NCBI GenBank assembly: GCA_013398275.1
Contig: VZSE01013367.1
Location: 890,767 to 954,766 of the forward strand
From: Promerops cafer
Taxonomy: Eukaryota; Chordata; Aves; Passeriformes; Nectariniidae
DNA: 64,000 nucleotides
Direction of reading: 5' to 3'
In this document: positions 10,700-24,269 of the stretch, piece by piece
Layout of the letters: the number at the start of each line of letters is the position of its first letter
How positions within the stretch are numbered: position 1 is the first letter of the stretch
Program-made: the position numbers and the translations under genes
Notes under the pieces: generated by a model
Told to the model about the DNA's origin: nothing
The model's database searches: none
What the model saw: only the letters and a program-made list of their open reading frames with translations

Positions 10700-13600
10700 C
10701 AGTGGACAAGGCTGTACTGCCACGCTTCCTTCCTGCCCCACCACCCGGAAGGAGTTTCTGAAGACTTTGGCTGTCAAGTTGCAAGTTGCCCACTGGAAAA
10801 TCTTGGGCTGTCAGTTTGGTCCAGCTGTGTGGGTGTGGTGGAATGTACCCTCTCTCAGAGATCCAGTCTTTACCAGAAATAGGTGTACATTGGCCAGAGG
10901 GAGAAACCTTCTCTGTGCATCTTTGCCAAACACTTACCAGCATCTTGGTCTGACTAACCAGCTGTGTCTACTTGTCTTCGAAGAACACTCCCTCAGGTGC
11001 CTTTGAAGCCCATTTTACCAAGTCCAACTTGAAACACTACCTGAAAGTGACAGAAATAGCATCTGGGAGGCTCTGCACATGTCAAGACCCTTCTACGAAC
11101 TTCTCCCTGGGACCTGGTACAGTCTGCCTTGGATTGCTCCCATCTGGAGGTGCCAGTCCACCAACGTGTACATTTGTGTGAGGTGACCAATGTCCAGCTG
11201 GCTCAGCATGGACAGCCCAGTGACAAAAGCTAGGTGAAAATGGCAAGGAGGGGGAGGAGGCTGTCATGGAGGCTCTGGCTATGTGTGTAAGGCAACAATC
11301 AGTGAATACCAGCCCCAAGAACATAGCTAGGGAGGACAATCCCAACACACTTAAAGAGCTCAGCTTCTTTTCCTGGTGTTTTGTACCACTGGCTTCATGC
11401 AAACCCCTGCTAGTGAAGGCCATGCAAACTGATCCAGTGATAGCTTTAGTGGTGGACCTCACGGTAGCCGTTTCTGAGTAACTGGGCAAGACACCATCAA
11501 TTAAGAATATTTTAGTACTACCAAATATTATTAAAAAGGGGAAGAATTCCACTGTCACCAGGATAAGTGGCTCCACAACATCACTGAGGATTATCAGTTT
11601 GGCAACAGTGAGAAACGCTGAGGGAAGGGAGCAAATGACATGCAGAGAGCCCAGGAACCTCAATGCAGAAGCTCACGCAAATCAGTCAATTGCAGAGACA
11701 GCTCTGTGTCCTTCCCTTACAGAGTGGGTCATATCCTAACTTCACATTCCCATATCATTCCACGGGTGTTGCCAAATAAGCCAGTAACAGTTCAAATTAG
11801 TGACTCTTATGGGCCTGGAAAAATGTGTCACCATGTGCTCCTGTGACACAGGTTACACCAACACCACCAATATCACTGTGTGCTGATCTGAGGCAGTTGT
11901 TTTGCAGCACTGGGAATAGGTGGAGAAACCAAACTGCTGAGGGAGTCAGGACAGGAGTGGAGAGATATAGTAGGAAAAAAAAAAAAAAAAAGAAATTTGG
12001 AGTTTTCTCTTCTTTGGTTTCATTTGCAGGGCAAATATCCAGTCTGCATTCTTTTACAGACCACGGCAGTAAACATTTTTTTCTCTACAGTCAAAGCTCT
12101 TGCTTTTGGCCCAACATCAGGACTTTTGCCAGAAGCTGTGGAACAGACAGGGTCAGTTTATTTCTGGTTACTGTTCTAAAAGCATCAGGTGATGTTTCCC
12201 TAATATGCCTTGGTTCCCAAGTGTCTTTGAGGGTGCAGTGAAATTCAGGCCTACATTTATGTAATCTGCTGCCAGCATCTTTGGTATCCATTTCATGTGG
12301 ACTTTAAGGATTCCTGATAGTCCCGATGATTAGGGATGACCTGTATTTCAACATCCTTTGACTGGCCTGTGCTTAATTTCCAGTGTCCCTAATACACTCC
12401 ATGCAGATGTCTGAAAGAACTTCTATAAACGTGAAGTAATACAGAAAGTGGAGCTGGCTTGTCTGCAAAAGTTGTATTTTAATCTTGCAGTGAGTCAGTC
12501 TAGTCCCATTAAATGTGGTCTGGATTTTAGGTTTTATTGTTTTCCCACAACACCTCTACATGAGGCTGAAAGACTTCACCTGTGCCCAGCAAAAGAAAGA
12601 GGTTTTCACACTATACAACAACAAATTGATTTTGTGTTTTAAAACACGTATCTTTTCTTCAGACTCACTGAATCAGATCTTCTCTGGTCTAATACTGCTC
12701 CCCTGCACTGGAAGGCCAGTAGGGTCTAGCAAATCCTCCTCCACCCTTTCTGCCCCAGTACATGCTCTGGACCTTCTGGGACTGGTGCCTGCCTTCACAC
12801 ATGTGGCAGTGAATGGACAAAGTCTGCATGGTGGAGACAGAGTGAGCTGAAGTGAGGAGAGCCAGAAGGTTTGTAGGACCTGGTGTGTATGAACCCTCCT
12901 TCCAGTATTGTGTCCTGAGCACTGAATAGTGATGCAGTTCCTACCTCAGTGAGGATTCATGGGGACTCCATTACTGCTAGTAGTTGGCTGAGCAATTACC
13001 ATGTGCAGGATACAGTGTTGGGACTTGTGAAAAGGTGCCACTCCTGCTGATATGGCCAAGTCAAACTCCTGATTGCTGTGAAGAGTACACTAAATATAGG
13101 TGTGAGGCAACATAAAACAAACGTGATTATTACTGTGACAGGTGAGAGACAAGGTGTCACAGAGTTCCTCCAGACAGAAATTAATAAAATGAAATCAGCT
13201 TTACTTGGATTCTTCTATGGAAAGGACAGCAAGAAGGATGTTAATGCTGTAATTTGAAAGCAAGAACTAAATGAAAAGAGAAACAGAGGGCAGGCAATGC
13301 AGGAACTAAAGAAGCAGTAAATAAATTGCAGGATTCTCCTTAATCTTGCAACAGAAAGTCTGATCATGAAGCTACTCATCTCTTATCTAGCATGTTTTAT
13401 TTTATAATTTTGCTTTATTTGGCAGTTGATGAAGGACTTCTGTAGGACTGGAATGATCTGGGTTCTTACTGGAGTGCCTGTCTACCTGCCATTGCTGGTG
13501 TAAAAACAGTGGCCTCAGAGACACCCAGAGAGGCACTTAGCAGTCTACCAGCCAGCCACAGGGACCTGACTAAATCCCCTGAGGCTGCTTCAATGTTCAG

Positions 13601-14720
13601 GAAAGAAGTACATTTGCCATGGTAGCAGAGAGCAGGCAGTGGTACCAGTGATGCTGGTGAGGGCTGGAGCATCGTGGATGTTAATGTGGTTGGGCAGGAA
13701 CTGAGTGCTAGCTTGCCCTCAGCAAGAACAAGCAGTGTTTCAAAATCTATAGGCCTCAAAGCAGCCCAGCACAACCAAGTGTGGGGATCACTCGCAAGGA
13801 CAAGTAAAGCCTCAAGGAGGTTGGAATTCTGTCTTTTGCAGTTATAATGATTGCAGGTTTTGCTTCCTGAAAGTCCTTTACAACTCTCTTGTTCATTCCT
13901 CTCCTGTTGTCCTTGCATCTTGTGATTATCTGCCTGTTTGTTTCAGTGAGATCAACTGGTACAAAGAAGAACATCAGGTCTTATATAGAGCTGTGGTGCA
14001 TGTCACAAGTCTGCATGAAGTGGGCAGGCAGGGGTTGCCAGAAGGCCTTATTGAGTGCATTGTCATTCCTTATTTGAGGGGAAGGTGAAGGTGCCCTGTT
14101 CCATGGGTGTGTGAACTGGTCTGGGTGTTTCAGCCAGGAGCATACTTGTTGGCTGGCATCTGTAGGTTGGGCTGGGCCAGATGGCTTTTTTTAAGCATGG
14201 AGCTATTTTACATATGGGATCCATCAATGTGTAGTTTTAGAAAGCAACCAAGAAGACAGCATTTTCTGAGTCACATGCAACAGCAACTACATCCCTGCCC
14301 CAGGCTGTACTTAACCACCCCCTGCCCTCCAGACTAGCCTGCAGCTAGGGCTCACCTCCCTTATCTCCATGTACTTGTTCATTCTTCTACCACTGCCTTC
14401 TTTCAGCAGTCTCTTTGTATTTGTCGACTTCTTGCCTCTTGTTGCTCAAAACCCACGTAGAACTTCTGCAAGTGCTTGCCTCTGGAGAAGATCCTGCTCG
14501 CTGTCTTTCCTGGCTTTTGCCTGCTGGGTGCTGTGGCCTTCCACAGCCATTCCCAGCACTGCACCCAGGCACCCCCTTCTCCTGCCTCATACAGTGGCTG
14601 GGGGAGCTTGGGGTGCTGACATTGTTGCCAAGCCTTTCGGAGGGTTGAGAGTGCTTCATGGTAAGGAAGAACACAGCAGCATGGATCTGTGGGGAGGGGG
14701 AGGGGAGCACTCCTGACAAT
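10700..14720. other. Intergenic, no gene recognised
   Basis: No exon or known repeat is identified. A 17-A run lies at 11975-11991. A 193-codon minus-strand frame at 11082-11663 and a 150-codon frame at 13466-13918 have no recognisable domain, no CpG promoter and no clear splice context, so I treat them as chance or as decayed transposon sequence. Confidence 0.55.
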
Positions 14721-14724
14721 CCCC

Positions 14725-15065
14725 TTCGAATTATAAACATATCCTCTTTAAATACATTTCTAAGGATAACATTTGTATTACTGCGTCCTGTGGCTGCTGA
14801 TAGGGCCCTGCTTATCGCTTCGGTCTCTCCTCCTTTCTCTGGGCTCTGCTGGGAAAGGTCCCTATCTGGAACCGAGCTGGCAATCCTCCGCTAGGCAATT
14901 GTTTCAGTCCAGGGGAAAAATTAATTTCTGCCTATCGTTAATTGAGAGAATTGTGTGGAGAACTGGAAGGGGGGTTGATGGGGGAGTGGGGGATGGAGTG
15001 GGGAAGAGAGAGATCGTGTTATTAACAGTGTCCCTTTCATAACCAAATACCCTGATTTCCATCAG
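14725..15065. promoter_or_regulatory. Candidate conserved regulatory element
   Basis: The block has unusual motif density: GGATAAC near 14764, GATAGGGCC near 14800, two TATCG sites (14815 and 14933), CAATTG near 14897, and the sequence AAAAATTAATTTCTGCC followed by ATCGTTAATTGAG at about 14916-14945. It reads like a developmental enhancer core. It is called from motif content only. Confidence 0.35.
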
Positions 15066-15069
15066 TGAG

Positions 15070-18000
15070 ATGAGAGGCTCATTACAGCAAGAAGGTGATT
15101 AGAGAACTTGGAGGAGCTATCAGGCTAAGCAGGAGAGTGGCAGGGAATTCGGGAGGGACTCCCAGCAGAAGGGCAGCTGCACCAACCAACCATCCCCTCT
15201 CACCCTCACTGCCATCTCCTCCACCCCTCTTCTCCATGTCAGCACCAGTGATCCCATACTCACATCTGAGGAAAAAGCAATGAAGAAGTTCCACAGATCA
15301 GCAGTTTTAGTGGCTGAAGAGATGCTTTATGTGGTGGCAGAGCCTGAACACTCTAAACAAAAGCCCACTGGAGCTGTTCAGCTCCTAAAGGGCCAGCTGA
15401 CAGCTCATCTTAAATGCCTTTCCCTGATGGCCAAAGAAGAAGATGCACAAGTGTTGGCCTTCCTCCCAGATACATGAGGAGGTCATGCATGGCTATTCAG
15501 AGTGTCTCGCATTAGCTGATCCCTCAACAGATGGCTAAAAACTAGGACCGCTGATTGAATCACCCACAGAAATTATGTACAAGGGGAGGAAAACTACCCC
15601 ATACTGTACTGTGATCCAGCTTTTGCACCACTCTTTCTGTGTGTGCCTGAGATATTTCCTCTATTCTAAAAGTATCACTGCTGTGATACAGCCCACCAGC
15701 CCCCAAGCCATCTCATGTACCATGTTTATGTCTTCATGAATTTCCTGTCCTTCAGCTCACAATCGCTCCCCTGACAAATAGCTACAGAATCCCCTTGATT
15801 CCTGACATTGCTAGAAATAACTTTCTCCCTCTTTGTGAAGGTAAGCAGCCTTGAAAATTCATCCAGCCCACATAAACACTAGGATAAAAACACTAGGGAT
15901 GAGACTAGGATAAAAAGTTGAACTCCCACCTTGAATATCAACAATTCTATGAAAAAAACCCATCACTTTAATTTTCATTCCTTTTTCAATATAAAACTTT
16001 GGTATCCCAAACAAATTTTGAGTGGACAGGAAGATAATAATGTTTCTGCTAAATTAGAGTAATATAACCTATTGCTCCCATTGTTAATATTAATGCTTTA
16101 GTTGTTTGGGGCTTTTTTTTTTTATTGTTAGTCTATTGCCAGTAATGTACTTGAGACTGTCAAAAATCTGGTTTTGAAATGACAAAGAGTCTTTGGCAAG
16201 GTCCATATGGGAGAGAAAAGCTACAACAGAGAAGTCAGAGTGTCGACTGAGCAGCTGCAGATTGAAAAAAACTATGGGGTCTGAACTCTCCTCTTCCTTT
16301 GACAAAAGCCATTCCTCTAGATTCAAGATGAGGCGCAGATTGTCCCACTCTATAGTCTGCAGGAAAATCAATCCAGCATAAGACTCACAATAAATTGATG
16401 TAAAACCAGAAATACTTCTCACCTAGATAACACAGGAGACCATGAAGGCAGACAGAAGTGCTCACTGTCACAAAGTGTACAAAGTTCTGCATACAGTAGC
16501 ACAAATAATCTCTCCCAACTCCCAAGCCAGGCAGATGTCCTACCCCTTCTTAGCTTAATCCCCTCTATGCGTGACCATGTGTTGAGTTCCAGTAATCTCC
16601 AGCTCCTCAGGGCAATCCAGACAGAAACAGAGAGGAGCAGACCCTCCACATAAGGCAAGGCCTCCCATTTAGCATCAAGTTTCATTGCTGACAAATAGAG
16701 GACATGTCCAGGAATATATGGTCTCTTGGAAAGCAAGCTGGAGGGCATGGTGATCACCAAGATCCATTCAATCCTTAACAGGTTCTCTTCATGCACTTAT
16801 TCCCATGAGAAAATTGTTGGCAATGAGGAAATCATTAACAGACAGTTACGAGTAGGTCCAGAACCAGAGTCAGAAATCTTTGAAGCCAGAATAGTTTATG
16901 AAAGTCTGTATATTTAGCGTTTTTTTAACAAAGTGTACATTTCTTGCTGTTTTCTTGTGCAAATCACCAGTAAAATGGAAATGGAGAAGAACGTTTGTCA
17001 TAAATAGCTTGTGTGTTGAAATTCTGGGTTACTCATGTTGTCTTCTAATGATGCCAAAGGCTCAGCCTAAAATTTCTAGTATCACCAATCAACTAATTCA
17101 TACAGAATCTTCCTCTTTACCAAGAGGTAGCTCTGGACTGATAAAATTGATAATAAGGCCAACGTGGGCTTCACGCCAGCCCCTCAGCTAATCTGACCTC
17201 TGGCAAGAGGGGTTCTGGAGACAAACTACGATGGCACAATAGGCAGTCTGACCCAGGGGCTATGCACTCAGTCCTGGCAGTTGAACCCAAATGCCCTCTC
17301 ACCAAGCCTTAAGCAGCTGAGACTCCACTGAGACTGCTATAAATTGGTAGCCTCCAGCTTTGGATACCCAGTCTGAGCTATCATTCTGCACTTACATTGC
17401 CCAGGTTCTCTTCAAGTGAGTAAGTCTAGGTCTTGCATCTCAAACAAAAAGTAATCGAGTATTTGAAAACCCCTGTGCTACTGTCTTCCTTAGACAGTAT
17501 TCTGCCACCAGCTTTGCAAGGCTTCAGCAATGAGGTCTGAGGAAGAGCTTGTATGGCTGCTTCTCATCTCTCCCTCTCAGTCTCTCTGTCTCTCTCCCTC
17601 TGTAGCCCATCAGAAAATAGAGAAGGGGAGAGATTGCATGGTTAGCCTCCAGCTAAATCTATTCCAATTGAAGGCTGTGCACTGTCAATTCAATGACTAG
17701 AGTCAGCTTTAAAGAAGAGAGCATAACTGAATGCCACCAAAGCATTTGGATATATTTTAGCAAGTAAGAAGAAGTCAGCTAGTCCTCTGAAACCCTTCCT
17801 GGTGCTTGCACTGCTTGGGGACTGCTGGGTGATGTAGGGGCCCCAGCAATGGTTAGGTGAGCCCTTGGAGAGAAGGGAATAAGGGTGGTAGTACTGAAAA
17901 TGAGTTCATAAGGCAACTCCATGCTCTGATGATCTCTGCTATTCCAGGAAATCTCAGAGCAGGGCAAAGTGGGACAGACCCTATTCTGACATTAGGAACA

Positions 18001-18410
18001 TGCATTTTCCAGCATATTTCTTCCAGTTTGGCCCAGAGAAAGAAGTGAGATTAGCCAAAGTTATGGAGTGAAAGAAAGTATGACACCCATACTAAGAGGG
18101 ACAGGTAAGCAAAAAGAGAATGTGAGAGAACTTCAGGAAGAAGAGTTTGAAAAACAGATACATGACTACAAAGGGAGAAGAGTAAGGGTGAATTAGACAG
18201 AGAGAGATGGAGACGTGGACTGTGTTTGGAGGAAAGAGCATAACAGGAGAAAGGAGGGGGCAAAGTCTGAGGCACTCAGTGAGTTCAGAACAATCTCTAT
18301 TCTCTACAGCACTTTCTGTTTAAAAAAATAAAAAAGGAATGATGGAGAAGGGGAGAGAGTCAGACAAGTTTAATGATGTGTGTTCAAAGCTCAGATTGGA
18401 AAAATGACAG
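15070..18410. other. Intergenic, no gene recognised
   Basis: This is ordinary intergenic sequence with a short imperfect tandem repeat (CACTAGGATAAAAA units, 15878-15917) and pyrimidine-rich CTCT tracts near 17565-17600. A minus-strand frame of 110 codons at 16090-16422 has balanced, protein-like composition but no match I recognise and no visible splice or start context. Confidence 0.55.
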
Positions 18411-18419
18411 AGAAAAGCA

Positions 18420-18720
18420 GCCTGTTTCGGCTCTAATAAATTGTTCTTTGCTGTAAGAGACGCCTGTCGCAGCATTAATACAGGGCCCTAATACACGGGT
18501 CAGGGTTAAGTAATTTTCTCCGGCAACTTAAGCGAATAATGAAGCTGGCAGCGGCTAGTGGCGCAGTGGGAGAGATGGCCCGGGCCGCCGGCACTTTGTC
18601 TTCATTTATTATGCCAGCTCTCATGATTTGGGTACTGGCTGCAGCGACGGGAAGCCTCCGCCGAGGAGATATCGCTTCATTTCGGCAAGGTAATGAAAGC
18701 TGGGATGGGGGGAGGATAAA
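18420..18720. promoter_or_regulatory. Candidate conserved regulatory element, CpG-containing
   Basis: TAAT/AATAA cores (GCATTAATAC near 18471, GCGAATAATGAAG near 18531, TTCATTTATTATGCC near 18601) alternate with CpG-bearing segments (GGCCCGGGCCGCCGGC near 18574, CCGCCGAGGAG near 18657). The plus-strand open frame across it (18539-18736) ends without a plausible exon boundary and is not called. The call is an inference from composition. Confidence 0.4.
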
Positions 18721-18729
18721 CCAATTTGC

Positions 18730-20440
18730 TGGCTGACATGGGAAGGAGTGATTTGCAGACCTGGGTAGGGGAGGGGGGTGACCAAGCAAGAGGAAGCACA
18801 AGGCTAAACCAAGGGGGGTGCTCAAGGCCCTTCCTTAGATAATGGCACCATGTGTTTGTGGGGAGGGCAATGGAGCAGGACCAAGCACGAGGGGATAGTG
18901 GAGCTGGAATGCAGGAAAAGTCAGGACCTGAGAGTGTGGGGCGTAGGGAAGAGCCACCAGGAGGAACAGTGGGTGCAGAAGAGACTGATGGAGGAGGAAG
19001 GAGCAGGCACAGGTCCAAGGGCTGATGGAAGTGACTGGCGAAGTAAAGTAGAAGTTCATGTAATGGTGGGATGATGGAAGACAAGCACAAAGCAGACATA
19101 CAGGGGGAGGCAGGAGCAAGAAGCAGTGTGAAAGGGAGTGCAAGGAATGTTGTCCTGTCACTGTGGGGAAGGGAAATGCTCACAAGCAACTTGTCTAAGG
19201 CATAGATACTCAGGAAATGCAGTACTGGAGCTCACTGAAGTCTCTCCCCACTGAGCCCATCAGTCTTCTCATGAGGAAAAAGCTCCACATGAAGTCTAAG
19301 GCAACCCTGCATCCACATCTGTCCAAGAAGAGAGAAATTCACTCTCTCGCATCTCCACCACATGGGCATAGGAAATCCATCTCCAAGTGTACTTCCACAA
19401 AGCAGATTAGCAACAATTTTGTGGCTTAATTCCCAAAACATGTCACTCTGACCAACCTGGGCATACTGTTTGCAGGCTCGCAGTTCCCTCTGATTACCCC
19501 TGCATTGCCATCCTCGCTTCTCAACCTGAGAGGATATATGCCTAGCAGCTAGGATGGCATCCTAGTCCCTGCTTTAAAATACATGGGTCATTCAGGGAAC
19601 ATCCCTAAGTCCTTCAACCTCCATGCTTCCCACTCCCAAAACATTGAAGGGAAAGGAGGCATCAGAGCTCTGGCAGAGTCAAATCTGGAACTCTTACACT
19701 TTCCTTCCCTCCCACTCTTCTCGGTGTGGGTTAAGGATTTCCAATAAGGACCAAGTGTTGAAGGCTTAACACTGCAGTCTCTGGAGAAGCAGGCCAATTT
19801 CACACTAATCTTCCCCATGAAGGGAGAGAGCATCGGAAGCAAGAATTACATCAAAGAGAAGTTAATGCTGAGAAGCAGATGACAAAAAGGAGCTGCTTTC
19901 AGTTTCAAATGAATACACACAGCTGGATTAAGAGATCAGGCAGCTCAAAGCCTGTATCACAAGCTTTGGTACCCAGGATTTAGCCAGCAGGGAAGAGTTC
20001 TGATCTGGGCACTCTTTTGAAAGGAGAGGAGACTCTTTTTGGAGCACTGCAGGTATTTGAGAAGAGCTGGGAAGAAGACGGGAAGGCTGACCTTTTGTTC
20101 TGGCCTCTGTTGACCTCTTCTAATAGATATTATGTCAGACTCAGGTAATGAGGTTTGTACAGCCTACATAACTCCTGAAGCATTTTAATTAGTGAACAGT
20201 TACCCCATCATCTCCCCCTGCCCTGCAAAGCCCTCCTTCCCTCTTTGGTCTGGGGCTTTGCAGGTTTGCATGGGGAATAGCCCTCCAGGTGCTGAAATGC
20301 AGGCAGTCCCTTCCTGCACAACAAGAGGTATGTTCAGCTTCCAATTCTACTCACAAAGGCAGCTGAGCTCCCTGTAATATAAAACACACCCTCCAGAGGA
20401 CAGGAAAGCAGAGGGTGATTGCAGTAATGTGTCTGTTGTC
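18730..20440. other. Intergenic, purine-rich then mixed, no gene recognised
   Basis: A GGA-rich purine stretch (about 18700-19170) produces long but meaningless open frames on the minus strand, rich in Ser, Leu and Pro. Nothing else is recognised. Confidence 0.55.
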
Positions 20441-20449
20441 CCATTTTAA

Positions 20450-20660
20450 GTGGTGCCAAAGTGAGTCCCAGCGCGCTCCCCCCGCGGGAGCCTGACAGGT
20501 GTAAATCCTGCAATGAATGAAGGCACCGAGCCCTATAAAGCTGGTGTCTCTCCACGCATCTCCGCTCTGATTGACTTGTCGGCTCTCTAAGGCTGACTCT
20601 ATCAGCTCCTTGCTGCCTCCAATTCCAGGCGTGATTTAGTTTGGAGATGAGAGGTGACAG
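20450..20660. promoter_or_regulatory. Candidate conserved regulatory element
   Basis: This compact block has a T-box-like TGACAGGTGTAAATCC near 20493, a CpG-rich CAGCGCGCTCCCCCCGCGGG near 20470, and a PBX/MEIS-like CTGATTGACTTGTCGG near 20567. The density of distinct motifs against a bland background suggests an enhancer. Conservation was not tested. Confidence 0.4.
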
Positions 20661-20669
20661 TTAACATTG

Positions 20670-21880
20670 GTACTCGTCAGTGTAGATCAGACACAGTCAC
20701 GCTGTCTTCTCCTGGCTCACTTCCTCACCTCCTCCCCCATGCTTCCCACCCCTCTGGTGTCTCCCACTCCTATCTGTTGCTCTCATTCTCCCTGCCTATC
20801 ATCATCCAGTCCCTCTGTTAACCACCATATCCTTTTGCCTCCCATCACTATTGCCAGAGCTCATCATCAGTAAATTTTCCCTTTCACTTGTCTCTTCTCC
20901 TCTAGAATAAATGACTCCTAATGCCTTCTTCAAGGAAACATCTTTTGTGCAAAAACTAGGAACAGCTGTTTTGGCATGTCCTTTCCAGTCCCCTGTAAAC
21001 CTAAGTGAGCAATATCCAGAAAATACTCTATTTGCCAAATTTAGCCCATTTCTTCACTGACAGCTTGTTTGTTGCAGTTGAATTCTCTCAAGTGTATTCG
21101 CTGTTTGAAATTCACCAAATGTTTTTGAGGAATGAATCTGAGTTTGAAGACTAAAGAAAAAAGGGATTTTGCACTTAGCGTGCAAGATTACAACTGATTT
21201 GTTTGGTGTGGAAGAGGTCTTTCTAGTCCACATGCTGTAATAACCTAGATGAGCCCTACAACCCAAGTTTCCAACCCAAATACTCAGATTTCACATCTGG
21301 AACTCCAGATTTAAAATTTTCAGTTCATCAAACATTTCCTGCCAATGTCACTACCTAAAACTCTTTTGGAAAAGTAACACAAGGAATCACACTTTTTTAT
21401 TAGAGTTAAGAGTTGCAAAAGATCTGGGATGTATTCACACAGGTCTTTTTAATCCAAGTAACTTTCTACTCTTTCACTTTTGGCCTCATATTTCCCAAGC
21501 CCATTCAGTTTCAGTCCCTACTACTTTAAGTGACAAGATTTCTTTAAGTCCCACTAAAAAAGGCATCTGTTCCAGCATCAGCAAATAGGAGGTGACTCAG
21601 TGGACACCATATTGGTTAGGTTCATCCTTTTCAGTTCGCAGTTCCCACCCTTCACATTTTCAATATCTTCTGAGCTGATTTCCAGTAAAGTATAACATTT
21701 TCCTCTAATCCTTGTTCTCTCCTTAGTGTTACTAAGGTCTGTGTTGGACTTCTTGGCCCTTCCTTATTCCTCACTCTTCACAGAAGTTCAAATAGAAAAG
21801 CAGATGATCCAAAAGGCCACAGGGAAGTTAAGAAACAGTGGTCGGAGATCTAAAAAACCTGGCCTGCAGGGAAAAGTTTT
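20670..21880. other. Intergenic, no feature recognised
   Basis: This is pyrimidine-rich then AT-rich sequence. No repeat family or exon was recognised. Confidence 0.55.
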
Positions 21881-21884
21881 TTAG

Positions 21885-22235
21885 TCTAGAGACTAAGGTT
21901 TGTTTAGTCTAGAGAAAAAGAAAAAGAAAACTGGAGAAGACATGACGGCAATCTTCAAATCCATAGGAGGCTGCTTTGAAGAGGCAGGGTCTTTAGAGGG
22001 TGGGACAAAATTGTAGCCTTAAACTGCATCAAGGGAGATTCAAAAAGCTCAATGATCTTTTTAGTTGTATATGTAGTAAAGTCTAGAAATAATTTGGCTA
22101 GAAAGTGTATAATTTTTCTTAAAGATCAAGGTAGGGAAGAATTTGGAAAGAATCATGTAAGTATATTTTGGCTGGATTAGATGAATTTTTAGCATCCCTT
22201 CCTTCTATATTTTCTCTGAATCTGTAAATACATTG
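21885..22235 (+). mobile_element. Old CR1 retroposon 3' end
   Basis: The order of phrases follows the 3' region of avian CR1: 'gtttagtctagagaaa' near 21902, 'ggagaagacatgacggcaat' near 21933, 'aactgcatcaagggagattc' near 22022, and finally 'ggctggattagatgaatttt' near 22170 followed by 'cccttccttctatattttct'. The last pair corresponds to the conserved CR1 terminus, which reads roughly 'ggactagatgatc...cccttcc...ttctatg'. Divergence is high and the terminal octamer repeats have decayed. No coding potential remains. Confidence 0.65.
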
Positions 22236-22239
22236 ACAG

Positions 22240-24260
22240 CATTCTGTTAATGTGACAGAGACTACTCATAACCGTTATAGTCGCTTCCAGAAATAAACAC
22301 CTATCTGAAAACCTACAGGGGAGCCACACTAGCACATGAATGATGATAATAATATGAGGCATTAACTAAGTCCTCTCTATGCCTCCCAGCATGGCTATGA
22401 TGAAACAATGCAGAGAGAAGAGACACTATACATGATACTGCTGAGAATCTGAAGGAGTGTGTCTGAAGGAATGCAGGAAATGTTAATTTCTTTGCATGAA
22501 AGGCAAAGATGCCTGGCAATTTGGAGCCTGAAGATTACCGACTGCAAATATTGCTGAGTTTCTTTCTAAGTTTAGGTAATTTAATGATAAATTAAGTTCT
22601 GAGCTTCAATGAGGTGTGACAGTAATTCTGTCCAGAGCTGGTAGGAAAGACAATGTTTAGAATAAACTTATCTTTTAATTCAGACTGCATGAAAAATATT
22701 TACCCTAGCTTACTCAGTGATATTTTTCCTCTAAACATAAATTATTTCTGGCCAATGGACTTTCACAAAAAAGTTCCATCTCTGCGAGACAACTAGAGCA
22801 ATGCTGATGTACATATTCACCCCTGAGTATGAAGAGATGTCATTTCCCTGTACTGTCAAAAACAGTACTCAAAGGTGCAAAATGGCACCAGGTACAGCTG
22901 TCCACATCACCATGATCCAACTACAAAAGTTTAGGGGAACACCTTAGTGATGGGGCACATCTGGCTGTCTCATGAATCTTGCTGTGACTCACAGATGACA
23001 GCTCCTGTTAGAGGATGGCTATGGGCCTAGATGAACCACACTTGCCTGTCCTGCGGGGGCATTCCTGCATCTCACAATTTGTATGTTCTTCACCACCTTC
23101 CCAGGCACAGTCCAAAAGCCTAATGCTAAACTTCAGGCTTATAAGAGAGATACCCATGCTATTCTGTGGCTCACCAAGACAATTTGAGTCATTGAAACCA
23201 TGGGAACTGGAAGTGGTCTCATGTATACTCTTGGAGGCTGAGAGTATCTAAGTCCTAGCTTAGGAAACACCTTGATGAAGTGGTTCCCAGTTACAAGACC
23301 AAAGTAGAAATTCAAGTTTAAGCAATGGAACCTTCAAAGGCACAAACAGAATCCATAGCAAAATTTTGGAATTACCCTGGAATTTCCTAAGTCAGACTAG
23401 AGACAGAAACAGTGAACTCTCTTCTCACTTCCTGCCCCAAAGCTCAGCAGTGCTGGAGTCTAACCATACTCAGAACTATGCTCACTGCTAAGACAATTCT
23501 CAACATCATCTTAGACTCTCCAGCCCATATCTGCCAGCCAGCATTCTTAATCTTCCCATTGTCAGAATCTAAATTATTTCTCTCATTTATATGGCTTTAT
23601 GATAGTTTTTCTCCTGTTCCGTCTAAACTCCTCTTTTCTAGGACAGAGATATTTACCTTTCAATCTGTCTTCAACTACTTTTTCCTCATTATTTGCTCTG
23701 CTGAAGATCCCCTCTCTACCTTGGGGCTCCAAGATGACATCCAAATATATAGACTGCATGGTGTATCTGGGAGACTATTTACCCAGAAAGTCTCATCTTG
23801 TCCATAAAAGACTCCAGACAGTGGAGTTGCAGAAGGAAATGAGCAGTGCCAGCACAAGGCACTGGGTTACTGAGGCTGCCAGTTTCTCCATCAAATCATA
23901 TCAGGAAGAGCACACATGCATCTGATTCTGAATGTCTGAAGGCACTCTTGTCTTTGGTGTGTTGTCAGGGTTGGGATGCAGCAGTGGAGGGAACTTAAAA
24001 CATTTTTAAGTGGCCAAAAGCCTCTCCAAACAGAGGGCTGCTTCCTGATCCCAGCAGCTTTCCAAATGTCCTTTCTGTCTTTCTGCGGGGCACAAGTTTT
24101 CAGTTTGGGGAAAAGCCAGGGCTTTACACTTTCTGGTTTCTCTGGTTTCAGAAAGCCCCTGCCTCCCATAACCCTACTGCCCACTCTTGCCATGTGTCCA
24201 TCCACTCCCCCCTCCCTTCTCCAGCACTGCCCTCCCCACCTCCAGCCCGGGTGACGATCC
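22240..24260. other. Intergenic, no gene recognised
   Basis: No exon or repeat family is identified. Overlapping frames at 23412-23807 and 23599-23925 are in different phases of the same strand and are not supported as coding. Confidence 0.55.
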
Positions 24261-24269
24261 ATGAAAGCC

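Noticed and set aside
18677..19189. 170-codon minus-strand frame rich in Ser, Leu and Pro
   Set aside because: It is produced by a purine-rich plus strand (GGA/GAA runs); compositional artefact.
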